Origin: Chitinophaga varians
Lineage (GTDB): Bacteria; Bacteroidota; Bacteroidia; Chitinophagales; Chitinophagaceae
Direction of reading: 5' to 3'
Assembly (NCBI RefSeq): GCF_012641275.1
Contig: NZ_JABAIA010000002.1
Coordinates: forward strand, 248,001 to 312,000
DNA length: 64,000 nucleotides
This document shows positions 54,789 to 63,719 of the stretch, in pieces. Both the position numbers and the translations under genes were made by a program. Positions within the stretch are counted from its first letter, which is position 1. Each line of letters begins with the position of its first letter. The notes beneath the pieces are model-generated. The model had not been told where the DNA came from, did no database searches, and saw only the letters and a program-made list of their open reading frames with translations.

Positions 54789-55589
54789 ATGATTCACTAT
54801 AAGACGAAGGAAGAAATAGAGCTGATCCGTAAAAGTGCCCTCCTCCTCAGCGCTGCCCTGGCTGAAGTGGCGAAAGCCCTCAAACCAGGTATGACCACGC
54901 TCGATGTAGACGCGGTGGCGGATAAATTTATCGTGGAAAACGGAGCCGTGCCTTCGTTTAAAAACTATAAAGGTTTCCCCAACGCCTGCTGTATCTCTGT
55001 GAACGAGGCAGTGGTACACGGTATTCCCAATAAACATGTGCTGAAAGACGGTGATATCCTCACAGTGGACGTAGGCGTGTATATGAACGGTTTCCATGCT
55101 GACAGCGCCTATACTTTCGCTATTGGCAATGTGCCCGAGAATGTGCGCCGCCTTATGGCCGCCACGAAAGCATCTCTTTATAAAGGCATCGAAAAGGCCG
55201 TTATCGGCAACCGTATCGGGGATATCTCCTACGCTATTCAGGAATATACCGAAAAAGAACGCGGTTACGGCGTGGTAAGGGAACTGGTAGGGCATGGCCT
55301 TGGCCGTCATCTCCATGAAGACCCGCAGGTGCCTAACTACGGCAAACGTGGCAGCGGCCCGGTGATAAAGGAAGGCCTGGTCATCGCCATTGAACCGATG
55401 ATCAACCTCCGTACCAAGGACGTGGAATACCTGGAAGACGGCTGGACCGTGGTTACCCGCGACAGAAGCCCGTCAGTCCACTTCGAACATACCGTGGCGG
55501 TAGGAAAAGGTAAGCCGGATATCCTGTCTTCCTTTACAGAAATCGAAAAAGCGGAAAAAAACAACCCGGAACTGAACACAAATTACTAA
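54789..55589 (+). CDS. map: Methionine aminopeptidase, type I
   Basis: 266 residues. The five metal ligands are all present: Asp94, Asp105 (in 'VDVGVYMNGFHADSAYTF'), His169 ('VGHGLGRHLHE'), Glu202 ('IAIEPM') and Glu233 ('HFEHT'). Removes the starting Met from nascent proteins. It is often found between secY and infA, as here. Confidence 0.97.
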   Translation: MIHYKTKEEIELIRKSALLLSAALAEVAKALKPGMTTLDVDAVADKFIVENGAVPSFKNYKGFPNACCISVNEAVVHGIPNKHVLKDGDILTVDVGVYMNGFHADSAYTFAIGNVPENVRRLMAATKASLYKGIEKAVIGNRIGDISYAIQEYTEKERGYGVVRELVGHGLGRHLHEDPQVPNYGKRGSGPVIKEGLVIAIEPMINLRTKDVEYLEDGWTVVTRDRSPSVHFEHTVAVGKGKPDILSSFTEIEKAEKNNPELNTNY

Positions 55590-55712
55590 AATCTGTTAGT
55601 GTATTTGATTCATAGTGAAGGAGTTTTAAATGGCGACAGACAGGCATTAATGACCGGACCGGCAATATTAATAATAATTAAGGGAAATTTTTCTATTTCA
55701 AAAGATAAATGC

Positions 55713-55720
55713 TATCTTTG
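55713..55720 (+). promoter_or_regulatory. infA promoter box TATCTTTG
   Basis: Exact TAnnTTTG, 17 nt before the infA ATG, with a T-run about 20 nt upstream as -33 region. The transcript would have only about 10 untranslated bases. Confidence 0.7.
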
Positions 55721-55737
55721 CAGTCCTAAAAATTTTT

Positions 55738-55956
55738 ATGGCAAAACAGGCACTCATTAAACAGGATGGAATTATATTAGAAGCCTTGTCAAACGCTATG
55801 TTCCGTGTAAAACTGGAAAATGGGCACGAGATCCTGGCCACCATTTCTGGAAAAATGAGAATGCACTACATACGCATTCTGCCAGGAGATAAGGTGGGAG
55901 TGGAGATGAGCCCATACGATTTGTCAAGGGGCCGTATAATTTTCAGATACAAATAG
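55738..55956 (+). CDS. infA: Translation initiation factor IF-1
   Basis: 72 residues, S1-type OB fold: '[20 protein letters not shown]', '[20 protein letters not shown]', '[13 protein letters not shown]'. Standard length. Confidence 0.97.
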   Translation: MAKQALIKQDGIILEALSNAMFRVKLENGHEILATISGKMRMHYIRILPGDKVGVEMSPYDLSRGRIIFRYK

Positions 55957-56026
55957 GCGGGACCCGGATTCGTGCATTAAGGCAGATAAATTAACAAATA
56001 ATATAACCTTTTATAAAATAATTATC

Positions 56027-56143
56027 ATGAAGGTAAGAGCTGCAATCAAAAAAAGAAGTGCGGATTGTAAAATAGTTCGTAGGAAAGGTGTTCTGTTGGT
56101 GATCAACAAAAAGAACCCTCGTTTCAAACAACGTCAGGGATAA
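56027..56143 (+). CDS. rpmJ: 50S ribosomal protein L36
   Basis: 38 residues, reading [20 protein letters not shown], then [18 protein letters not shown]. Only one Cys (residue 14) remains of the four zinc ligands, the usual form in Bacteroidetes. It sits in its canonical place between infA and rpsM. Confidence 0.96.
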   Translation: MKVRAAIKKRSADCKIVRRKGVLLVINKKNPRFKQRQG

Positions 56144-56201
56144 TCTGTTCCCCCACGGAATTTGATTTTTTAATCAGAATCATAAAATCTAAAATATAAA
56201 T

Positions 56202-56582
56202 ATGGCACGTATAGCCGGTATAGATCTTCCTAAAAATAAAAGAGGAGAAATTGGCCTCACCTATATTTTTGGTATAGGCCGTTCTACCGCCCAATATATC
56301 CTGAACAAGGCGGAAATTGATGTAAACAAGAAAGTGAAGGATTGGAATGACGATGAACAAGCTGCCATCCGTAACATTATCAACGGCGAGTTTAAGGTAG
56401 AGGGTCAACTGCGTTCTGAAGTACAAATGAATATCAAGCGTCTGCTGGATATCGCTTGCTACCGTGGTCTGCGTCACAGGAAAGGCTTACCGGTAAGAGG
56501 TCAGCGTACACGTACCAACAGCCGTACCCGCAAAGGTAAACGTAAGACAGTGGCTGGTAAGAAAAAAGCAACTAAGAAATAA
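56202..56582 (+). CDS. rpsM: 30S ribosomal protein S13
   Basis: 126 residues: '[20 protein letters not shown]', '[19 protein letters not shown]', '[20 protein letters not shown]'. The 111-bp gap to rpsK has several imperfect CCAAATT/AATTTGG repeats without clear role. Confidence 0.97.
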   Translation: MARIAGIDLPKNKRGEIGLTYIFGIGRSTAQYILNKAEIDVNKKVKDWNDDEQAAIRNIINGEFKVEGQLRSEVQMNIKRLLDIACYRGLRHRKGLPVRGQRTRTNSRTRKGKRKTVAGKKKATKK

Positions 56583-56693
56583 TAAATAATCCCAGGTTGG
56601 AATCCCAAATTCCCAAACGAGGGGTTTGGTTTCGATGTCAACAGGATCGGAAGATTTGGGATCTGGAATTTCATATTTGGAATTTAAATCATT

Positions 56694-57095
56694 ATGGCAA
56701 AAGCAAATAATACAAAAACTGCTGCTAGTAAAAAAAGGGTAGTAAAAGTAGACAACTACGGAGACGTACACATCTCCGCCAGCTTCAATAACATCATTGT
56801 GAGCATCACCAACAAACACGGTCAGGTTATCTCCTGGTCTTCTGCTGGTAAAATGGGCTTCAGAGGTTCTAAAAAGAACACTCCGTATGCTGCTCAGCTG
56901 GCTGCACAGGATGCTGCAAAAGTTGCTATGGACGCCGGTCTGAAAAGAGCAGATGTATTTGTAAAAGGCCCAGGAGCAGGTCGTGAAAGCGCTATCCGTG
57001 CTATCGCTAACTCCGGTATCGAAGTGAGCATGATTAAAGACGTTACGCCTTTACCGCACAACGGTTGCCGTCCTCCCAAGAAAAGAAGAGTATAG
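56694..57095 (+). CDS. rpsK: 30S ribosomal protein S11
   Basis: 133 residues: '[20 protein letters not shown]', '[20 protein letters not shown]', '[17 protein letters not shown]'. Confidence 0.97.
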   Translation: MAKANNTKTAASKKRVVKVDNYGDVHISASFNNIIVSITNKHGQVISWSSAGKMGFRGSKKNTPYAAQLAAQDAAKVAMDAGLKRADVFVKGPGAGRESAIRAIANSGIEVSMIKDVTPLPHNGCRPPKKRRV

Positions 57096-57113
57096 TCAGC
57101 TATCATAACAGAT

Positions 57114-57151
57114 TCCAGATACCGGACTTCCGAAGAAGTTGGGTATCTGGA
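57114..57151 (+). promoter_or_regulatory. Hairpin in the rpsK-rpsD spacer
   Basis: TCCAGATACC (57114-57123) pairs with GGTATCTGGA (57142-57151), with inner ACTTC/GAAGT. No T-run follows, so it is more likely a structural or control element than a terminator. In other bacteria S4 represses its own operon; this could be such a site. Confidence 0.5.
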
Positions 57152-57249
57152 CTTTGTAATTTATATTTATAATTGGGTGTATGATCAGGTTTTCAGATTT
57201 TTTGAAGAGCATACATCATTAACTAAAAAATCTAACTTATATTTAAATC

Positions 57250-57855
57250 ATGGCAAGGTATACAGGCCCAAAGACCAAAATTTCCAGAATTTTTGGCGAA
57301 CCGATCTTAGGTAACGGTAAATATTTAGGTAAAAACAGTAACCCTCCGGGTCAGCACGGTGCTAACCGCAAACGTAAACAACTGGGCGAATACGCACTGC
57401 AGCTGAGAGAAAAACAGAAAGCCAAATACACTTATGGCCTGCTGGAAAAACAATTCCGCAACCTGTTCGACGAAGCTACCCGCAGAAAAGGCGTTGCCGG
57501 TGAAGTATTGATCAAATTGCTGGAAGCACGTCTGGACAACACCGTATTCCGTCTGGGTATCGCTCCTTCCCGCCCTGCTGCCCGTCAGCTGGTATCCCAC
57601 AAACACATTACCGTTAACGGTATCGTGGTAAACACACCTTCTTTCCAACTGAAACCAGGTGACGTTATCAGCCTGAAAAACAAAACTGCCAACAATACCG
57701 CCCTCACCAGCGTTATCCGTGGTAAAAATCCTAAATTCAGCTGGCTGGATTGGAATGAAAAAGAAATGAAAGGCGTATTCATTGCTTATCCTGAGAGAGA
57801 GAGCGTTCCTGAAAACATCAAGGAACAACTGATTGTAGAATTGTACTCTAAGTAA
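57250..57855 (+). CDS. rpsD: 30S ribosomal protein S4
   Basis: 201 residues: 'MARYTGPKTKISRIFGEPIL', 'EKQKAKYTYGLLEKQFRNLF', S4 RNA-binding domain 'RLDNTVFRLGIAPSRPAARQ' and 'HKHITVNGIVVNTPSFQLKPGD' (in parts). No Cys zinc knuckle at the N-terminus. Confidence 0.97.
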   Translation: MARYTGPKTKISRIFGEPILGNGKYLGKNSNPPGQHGANRKRKQLGEYALQLREKQKAKYTYGLLEKQFRNLFDEATRRKGVAGEVLIKLLEARLDNTVFRLGIAPSRPAARQLVSHKHITVNGIVVNTPSFQLKPGDVISLKNKTANNTALTSVIRGKNPKFSWLDWNEKEMKGVFIAYPERESVPENIKEQLIVELYSK

Positions 57856-57922
57856 TAAATATTAGTCCATGGCTATTGCCATGGACTAACTTCATATTTA
57901 AACTAATAAATCTATCATATCA

Positions 57923-58918
57923 ATGGCAATTTTAAATTTCCAGAAACCTGATAAGATCGTATTGCAGAAGTCTACCGACTTTGAAGCTCAATTCGAATTC
58001 CGTCCATTAGAACCAGGTTATGCTGTGACTATCGGTAATGCGTTGCGTCGCGTACTGTTGTCTTCTTTGGAGGGCTATGCCATTGTGGGTATTAAAATTG
58101 AAGGCGCCGATCACGAATTCGCTACACTCAGAGGTGTTACCGAAGACGTTACAGAGATCATCCTGAACCTGAAACAGGTTCGTTTCAAGAAGATCGCTGA
58201 AAACGACGTAACGAACGAAAAGATCACCCTGTCCATCAAAGGCAAAACAGAATTTCGTGCTGACATGATCGAAAAAGCCACCAGCGCTTTCCAGATCATG
58301 AACCCGGAACTGCTGATCTGCACCCTGGACCCTTCTGCCAAACTGGACATCGAACTGACCATCGGCAAAGGCCGCGGTTACGTGCCAGCAGAGGAAAATA
58401 AACCCAAAGATGCAGTATTCGGCTACATCGCTATTGACTCTATCTTTACGCCTATCAAAAACGTAAAGTACAGCATAGAAAATACCCGTGTGGAACAAAA
58501 AACCGACTATGAGAAACTCATCATGGAGGTTGTCACTGACGGTACCATCCACCCGGAAGAAGCAGTAAAACAAGCTTCCCGCATCCTCATCCAGCACCTG
58601 ATGATCATCACCGATGAAAACATCAGCTTTGATACCAAAGACGCTGAAAAAGAAGATGTTGTGGATGAACAAACACTGCAACTGCGCAAGATCCTGAAAA
58701 CACCACTGGAAGACCTCGATCTGAGCGTGCGTGCATTCAACTGTCTGAAAGCAGCGAAAATCAACTCCCTGAGCGAACTGGTACAATACGAACAGGAAGA
58801 ACTGATGAAGTTCAGAAACTTCGGCCAGAAATCCCTCAGCGAAATCGAACAAGTGCTCGGCGAAAGAGGCCTGCACTTCGGTATGGACCTGTCCAAACTG
58901 AAACTCGAAGAAGAATAG
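57923..58918 (+). CDS. rpoA: DNA-directed RNA polymerase subunit alpha
   Basis: 331 residues. The N-terminal assembly domain has 'YAVTIGNALRRVLLSSLEGY' and 'LRGVTEDVTEIILNLK'. The C-terminal domain from about residue 250 has the helix-hairpin-helix 'LDLSVRAFNCLKAAKINSL' and 'FRNFGQKSLSEIEQVLGERG'. Confidence 0.98.
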   Translation: MAILNFQKPDKIVLQKSTDFEAQFEFRPLEPGYAVTIGNALRRVLLSSLEGYAIVGIKIEGADHEFATLRGVTEDVTEIILNLKQVRFKKIAENDVTNEKITLSIKGKTEFRADMIEKATSAFQIMNPELLICTLDPSAKLDIELTIGKGRGYVPAEENKPKDAVFGYIAIDSIFTPIKNVKYSIENTRVEQKTDYEKLIMEVVTDGTIHPEEAVKQASRILIQHLMIITDENISFDTKDAEKEDVVDEQTLQLRKILKTPLEDLDLSVRAFNCLKAAKINSLSELVQYEQEELMKFRNFGQKSLSEIEQVLGERGLHFGMDLSKLKLEEE

Positions 58919-59029
58919 TCAAACAATACTGATGCCTTGCAGATGACTTCATCCGGCAAGGCATCTTCTTTTTTTAATACAGTACCTTACAATTCCTGAC
59001 ACGGTGTAAGGGGTAAAACAACAAATGTC

Positions 59030-59524
59030 ATGCGTCACGGAGTTAAATTAAACAAATTAAGCAGAACTGCTGCCCACCGCAAAAGCCTGATGTCTAACCT
59101 GGCTTGCGAACTGATCAGCCACAAACGTATCACCACTACCCTCGCAAAAGCGAAAGCACTGCGTGTTTACGTTGAACCGCTGCTCACAAGAGGCAAAAAC
59201 GATACTACCCACAACCGTAGAATCGTGTTCAGCTACCTGCAGGACAAAGAAGCGATCAAAGAACTGTTCGGTGCGATCAGTGAAAAAATTGCTACCCGTC
59301 CTGGTGGTTACACCCGTATCATTAAGCTGGGTAAACGTCATGGGGATAACGCAGAAGTTGCCCTGATCGAGCTGGTTGATTTCAACGAAATCTACGGTGC
59401 TCCGACAGAAAAAGCTGCTGCCAAGAAAACCCGTCGTGCCGGTGGTGCTAAAAAGAAAGCTGACGCTGCTGCTCCTGCTGCAGAAAAAGCTGCTGATGCC
59501 ACTGAAGAGAAAACAGCTGAGTAA
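59030..59524 (+). CDS. rplQ: 50S ribosomal protein L17
   Basis: 164 residues: '[20 protein letters not shown]', '[19 protein letters not shown]', '[20 protein letters not shown]'. After residue 125 an Ala/Lys/Glu-rich tail follows, common in Bacteroidetes. Last gene of the superoperon. Confidence 0.97.
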   Translation: MRHGVKLNKLSRTAAHRKSLMSNLACELISHKRITTTLAKAKALRVYVEPLLTRGKNDTTHNRRIVFSYLQDKEAIKELFGAISEKIATRPGGYTRIIKLGKRHGDNAEVALIELVDFNEIYGAPTEKAAAKKTRRAGGAKKKADAAAPAAEKAADATEEKTAE

Positions 59525-59542
59525 TCGTACTTTACGATACAC

Positions 59543-59575
59543 AAAAGGACAAAGCCCCGCTTTGTCCTTTTTTTA
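59543..59575 (+). terminator. Terminator of the ribosomal superoperon
   Basis: AAAAGGACAAAGC (59543-59555) pairs with GCTTTGTCCTTTT (59559-59571) around CCC, followed by more T. Confidence 0.93.
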
Positions 59576-59652
59576 TGTCTAAATAAATGTATTTATTTTG
59601 TAATATTATGGTGATTTCCCTCCGGGGAATAACCAACACCTAATCATTGCCT

Positions 59653-60477
59653 ATGAAATACCTGCTTTGTGGAAGCTGCTCCTATGCCAGCCCCCTGAAA
59701 TCCGAATACCTCACTTTCTGTGATCAATGTGGAAAAAAACTGCCCGATACTTTCGCTGACTGGCGAAAAATCCATCCTATGGGCTCTTTCGCGGAATATC
59801 AGCAAACGGTGGGCATCTCCATAAAAGAAAAAAAGCCCAACCGCACCTCCTCCTGGTTCAAAAGACAATTGCAACCAGCCAATAAAGGCAAGGTCATCGT
59901 GTTCTTTTCCCTGGTATTTGTGCTGCTGGCCACCGCAGGTACCCTGTTTGGCAAAAGGGCGGTATTTACGCTGTTGTACGCTAAAGTGCCTAAATCCTAT
60001 CTCTATTCCAGCTGGCAAACGGCTACCATCGGCCGGCAGGCACTGGAAATCAGCACGCCGGTAAAGTTGTGGATACACGACCAGCCACTGCCACCGGAGA
60101 TCGCCCAGGTGACGGAATATGCCAAAAGCTACCGGAATGAGGACGGCGGCGGCATCCGTATTACTGTGAATATGTACAGCTACTTCGGAAACGTGGCCAA
60201 TACGCTCGAAAATGCCAGGGAAGACAGCCACCAGGCCATGACGCAGGACGATCTGTCTGATATACACGCCAAATCCATCCCGGTGCTGGTTTCCGGTATA
60301 CAAGGCCAGCTGGAGGAAGGAAATTACCTGTATAAAGGTGGTATCCGCCTGGCATTCCAGAACCTGGTGGTCGTAAAAGGGGCCAACCGCTGGGAGATAC
60401 AAATCCATTACCGGGATGACGACCCCATCGGTCCACAAGTGGCCCAGCGCGTGCTGAAGTCAGTAAAAATTAAATAA
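59653..60477 (+). CDS. Membrane protein with N-terminal zinc ribbon, function unknown
   Basis: 274 residues from ATG 59653 (a TTG at 59647 precedes). Cys6-x2-Cys9 and Cys23-x2-Cys26 ('LLCGSC', 'FCDQCGKKL') form a small zinc ribbon. One membrane helix lies near residues 77-97 ('KVIVFFSLVFVLLATAGTLF'). The remaining 170 residues would be outside, with alpha/beta character ('ISTPVKLWIHDQPLPPEI', 'NRWEIQIHYRDDDP'). I recognise no family. It lies alone between rplQ and carA. Confidence 0.78.
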   Translation: MKYLLCGSCSYASPLKSEYLTFCDQCGKKLPDTFADWRKIHPMGSFAEYQQTVGISIKEKKPNRTSSWFKRQLQPANKGKVIVFFSLVFVLLATAGTLFGKRAVFTLLYAKVPKSYLYSSWQTATIGRQALEISTPVKLWIHDQPLPPEIAQVTEYAKSYRNEDGGGIRITVNMYSYFGNVANTLENAREDSHQAMTQDDLSDIHAKSIPVLVSGIQGQLEEGNYLYKGGIRLAFQNLVVVKGANRWEIQIHYRDDDPIGPQVAQRVLKSVKIK

Positions 60478-60522
60478 CAGGGCAGAAAGCAAAAAAAATC
60501 TGTAATTAAACCTTGCATTTCA

Positions 60523-60530
60523 TAACTTTG
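60523..60530 (+). promoter_or_regulatory. carA promoter box TAACTTTG
   Basis: Exact TAnnTTTG, 82 nt before the carA ATG; the -33 region is not clear. Transcription would begin just before the hairpin at 60547. Confidence 0.65.
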
Positions 60531-60546
60531 CACGGTTTTTTATCCG

Positions 60547-60583
60547 AACCTTCAGGGCGTACTAACCCTTGAAGGTTTTTTTT
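60547..60583 (+). terminator. Terminator hairpin inside the carA leader (possible attenuator)
   Basis: AACCTTCA (60547-60554) pairs with TGAAGGTT (60570-60577), extended by GGG/CCC with one bulged T, then a run of eight T (60576-60583). It lies between the TAACTTTG box and the carA ATG, so it is in the leader and not behind the previous gene only. Confidence 0.7.
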
Positions 60584-60612
60584 AAAATATAAAACAAGAA
60601 CAGATACCAGAA

Positions 60613-61725
60613 ATGCCTCAGACAAGAACCATCCAGCCTGCCATACTGTTGCTCGACGACGGTACGGTTTTTCAGGGAAAAGCTTTTGGGAAAATTGGCA
60701 CTGCCGCCGGTGAATTAGCTTTCAATACCGGTATGACGGGTTACCAGGAAGTGTTTACTGACCCTTCTTACAAAGGACAGGTACTTATCATGAACAACTG
60801 CTATATCGGCAATTACGGCACCCGCAAGGATGACGTGGAAAGCGGCAGCGTGAAGATAAGTGGTCTGATTGCGAAGAATATCGCGTATAACTATTCCAGG
60901 AAGATGGCCGATGAATCGCTGGAGAAGTTCCTGACCGATAATAACCTGGTAGCCATCTATGATGTAGATACCCGCGCGCTGGTTTCCCATATCCGCAGCA
61001 AAGGTGCTATGAACTGCATCATCTCCTCCGAAATCCTGGACGTGGAGCAGCTGAAAACCCAGCTGGCACAGGTCCCTTCCATGGAAGGACTGGCCCTCTG
61101 CCAGGAGGTGACTACCGCAGAGCCTTACTACGTAGGCGATCCGGAAGCTGAGATCCGTATTGCGGTAATGGACAACGGCGTAAAGAGAAACATGCTGAAA
61201 TGCCTGTCCGACAAAGGCGCGTACCTGAAAGTATTCCCGACAGACACCAAATTTGAGGTGTGTGAGGAATTCAAGCCGCATGCTTACTTCATCTCTAACG
61301 GCCCCGGTGATCCGGCCCCGCTGAAGTATGCCGTGGAAACAGTAAAACAGATCCTGGCTGCTGAAAGACCGATGTTCGGCATCTGTCTCGGCCACCAACT
61401 GCTGGCACTGGCCAATGGCATCCCGACTTACAAAATGCACCACGGCCACCGCGGTCTGAACCACCCGGTTAAAAACCTTAAAACCGGCCTGTGTGAAATC
61501 ACTACCCAGAACCACGGTTTTGCAGTAGATGCTGCAGCTATAGCCGCCAGTGAACAGGTGGAAGTAACGCACGTCAACCTGAACGATAACACCGTAGAAG
61601 GTATCCGTATCAAGAACAAACCGGCTTTCTCCGTACAATACCACCCCGAAAGCACTCCTGGCCCGTTCGACTCCCGCTATCTGTTCGATGATTTCTTCGA
61701 AATGATCAAGGCAAACAAAAAATAA
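60613..61725 (+). CDS. carA: Carbamoyl-phosphate synthase small (glutaminase) subunit
   Basis: 370 residues. The N-terminal half carries 'LLLDDGTVFQGKAFG' and 'ELAFNTGMTGYQEVFTDPSY'. The class I glutaminase half holds the triad Cys258 ('FGICLGHQ'), His344 and Glu346 ('QYHPEST'). It releases ammonia from glutamine for carbamoyl phosphate, which feeds pyrimidine and arginine synthesis. carB is not adjacent; a terminator follows. Confidence 0.97.
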   Translation: MPQTRTIQPAILLLDDGTVFQGKAFGKIGTAAGELAFNTGMTGYQEVFTDPSYKGQVLIMNNCYIGNYGTRKDDVESGSVKISGLIAKNIAYNYSRKMADESLEKFLTDNNLVAIYDVDTRALVSHIRSKGAMNCIISSEILDVEQLKTQLAQVPSMEGLALCQEVTTAEPYYVGDPEAEIRIAVMDNGVKRNMLKCLSDKGAYLKVFPTDTKFEVCEEFKPHAYFISNGPGDPAPLKYAVETVKQILAAERPMFGICLGHQLLALANGIPTYKMHHGHRGLNHPVKNLKTGLCEITTQNHGFAVDAAAIAASEQVEVTHVNLNDNTVEGIRIKNKPAFSVQYHPESTPGPFDSRYLFDDFFEMIKANKK

Positions 61726-61759
61726 GAAACAGGTTTAACAAGACTGGAATATAATGGAG

Positions 61760-61783
61760 ACGGTCCCGAGGAATCGGGACCGT
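61760..61783 (+). terminator. carA terminator
   Basis: ACGGTCCCGA pairs with TCGGGACCGT around GGAA, followed by TGCATTTT. Confidence 0.82.
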
Positions 61784-61988
61784 TGCATTTTAAAATTCCA
61801 CGTTATGAAAACAAACGAAAATACTATGCAACTAGGCATTAGCTTTTCCGCCGTTTTATTACATAACAATATTATAAAAAAAAGGTGTGTAATGTTAAAC
61901 CAGGGAGGTGAAAATTTTAGCAAACCAGATTAAAATGAAGATTTTCGGCAGTTTCGGCCTGAAAACCGGTATATAAGGACAAAAAAAT

Positions 61989-62010
61989 ACGGCTCTGTGA
62001 TCAGAGCCGT
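61989..62010 (+). terminator. Second hairpin with repeated 3' flank
   Basis: ACGGCTCT pairs with AGAGCCGT around GTGATC. The text after it (AAATTCCACGTTATGAAAA, 62022-62038) repeats the text after the carA terminator (61793-61811), so the hairpin plus flank is a two-copy repeat. Confidence 0.65.
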
Positions 62011-62038
62011 TTGCCTTTATAAATTCCACGTTATGAAA

Positions 62039-62410
62039 AACTGATACAAAAATACGATATTTTGCTAAAACGTTTTAGTAAGCTTTATACTTTTTACAGA
62101 TTACTGATAATTCTCTTCCTGTAAAGTGATCCAAAGTTCGCTCCAAAAAAACGTTTGTTGAAATTCTCCAGGTTAAATTTTTCTTAAACAAGTTTAGATT
62201 TTGCAATCTATCGTATATGTAAATATTTTATTTGTGATTATTTTTTAGCTTTTTGTTGTTTCTGTATCAAATATACAAAAGAAAACATTAAAAAAACAAT
62301 AGTCGAGTGTTAAAAAATGATGAATTTGGATCATTTTTAATATATATAATTTAATATAATATATTTCGGGTTCATCATTTTCTATTTTACGTCCTGTTTT
62401 TTTGAAAGAA
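62039..62410. other. AT-rich spacer before the aminotransferase gene
   Basis: About 370 bp of very A+T-rich DNA between units that converge. I see no ORF, repeat or clear hairpin in it. Confidence 0.5.
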
Positions 62411-63610
62411 TTATTTGTCCGTACGACCGGGATATACTTCCAGCGCTTTTTCCAGACAAACTATTGCATGACGAATGTCGTCACGGTTCAGCACATAGGC
62501 TAACCGCACTTCCTGTTTGCCCAGGCCGGGAGTAGCATAAAAACCGGTCGCCGGAGACATCATCACCGTTTGTTTTTCGTATTCAAAAGCCTCCAGCATC
62601 CACTGGCAGAACTTATCGGAATCATCAATCGGCAGCCGCGCCATAGCATAGAACGCACCACCCGGATTAGGACAGAAAACACCCGGGATCTTGTTCAGGC
62701 CTTCTACCAGCACATCACGGCGGCTCTGATATTCGGCTTTGATGCCGTCAAAATAATCCAGCGGAAGGTCCACGGCCGCTTCACCTGCGATCTGCGCAAA
62801 GGAGGGGGGGCTCAGCCGGGCTTGTGCAAACTTCATCGTAGCATCCAGCACAGACTGGTTTTTGGTCACAAAAGCACCGATACGGCCACCACAGGCGCTG
62901 TAACGCTTGGAGATAGTGTCCATCAGGATCACGTTATCGTCCATGCCTTCCAGGTTCATGGCAGAGAAGTGGGTGCCGGCGTAGCAGAACTCACGGTAAG
63001 CCTCATCAGAGAAAAGGAACAGGTTGTGCTTCAGGCACAGCTGTTTCAACACTTCCATTTCTTCCTTGCTGTACAGGTAGCCGGTAGGATTGTTCGGGTT
63101 ACAGATCAGGATAGCTTTGGTACGCGGTGTAATGGCTGCTTCAAATGCTTCCATGGCAGGCAGTGCAAAGCCGGTCTCGATATTTGCAGTGATCGTCTTG
63201 ATCTTTACTTCTGCTTCTACGGCAAAACCATTATAGTTGGCGTAGAAAGGCTCCGGTACAATCACTTCGTCACCCGGATCGAGGCAGGCCATAAAGGCAA
63301 AAACGATTGCCTCAGAACCTCCGGTGGTCACAATGATCTGGTTGTGGTTCAAAGAAACATCAAACCGGCCGTAGTACTCCACCAGTTTGCGGCGGTAGCT
63401 TTCGTTGCCCGCGCTGTGGCTGTATTCCAGGACTTTGAATTCAGAATGACGCACCGCGTCGAGCACCGGTTTCGGAGTTTCGATATCAGGCTGTCCGATG
63501 TTCAGGTGATATACCTTCACACCTCTTTTCTTGGCTGCTTCGGCGAAGGGAACAAGTTTTCTGATGGGAGAAGGAGGCATCAGCACACCTCTCTGGCTAA
63601 TGGTAGGCAT
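62411..63610 (-). CDS. PLP-dependent aminotransferase, class I/II (AspC-like)
   Basis: 399 residues, fold type I. 'VYHLNIGQPDIETP' at the start, 'ILICNPNNPTGYLYS' for the cofactor loop, 'FLFSDEAYREF' with the Asp and Tyr that hold PLP, and Lys235 ('MDTISKRYSACGGRIG') as Schiff base. 'EVRLAYVLN' carries the substrate-carboxylate Arg. It most resembles the broad aspartate/aromatic aminotransferases of Bacteroidetes; substrate not certain. Confidence 0.92.
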   Translation of the reverse strand: MPTISQRGVLMPPSPIRKLVPFAEAAKKRGVKVYHLNIGQPDIETPKPVLDAVRHSEFKVLEYSHSAGNESYRRKLVEYYGRFDVSLNHNQIIVTTGGSEAIVFAFMACLDPGDEVIVPEPFYANYNGFAVEAEVKIKTITANIETGFALPAMEAFEAAITPRTKAILICNPNNPTGYLYSKEEMEVLKQLCLKHNLFLFSDEAYREFCYAGTHFSAMNLEGMDDNVILMDTISKRYSACGGRIGAFVTKNQSVLDATMKFAQARLSPPSFAQIAGEAAVDLPLDYFDGIKAEYQSRRDVLVEGLNKIPGVFCPNPGGAFYAMARLPIDDSDKFCQWMLEAFEYEKQTVMMSPATGFYATPGLGKQEVRLAYVLNRDDIRHAIVCLEKALEVYPGRTDK

Positions 63611-63662
63611 AAAATTGTTTTGATCTTTTGCCCTGCAAAGATAGGGGTTAGGCAGGGCAACA

Positions 63663-63697
63663 AAAAAACCTTACAGCGCGCTGCTGTAAGGTTTTTT
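63663..63697 (-). terminator. Terminator between the DUF1573 gene and the aminotransferase gene
   Basis: AAAAAACCTTACAGC (63663-63677) pairs fully with 63683-63697 around GCGCT. On the minus strand it ends the DUF1573 transcript 22 nt after the stop. Confidence 0.9.
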
Positions 63698-63719
63698 AAA
63701 TATTTTTTAAAACCTAAAA

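Noticed and set aside
56583..56693. CCAAATT/AATTTGG repeats between rpsM and rpsK taken as a regulatory hairpin
   Set aside because: Several short, overlapping and mutually exclusive pairings; no single stable fold stands out.
61805..61933. 42-codon frame behind carA
   Set aside because: Composition is not convincing, it lies behind a terminator, and the repeated copy of its start closes after three codons.
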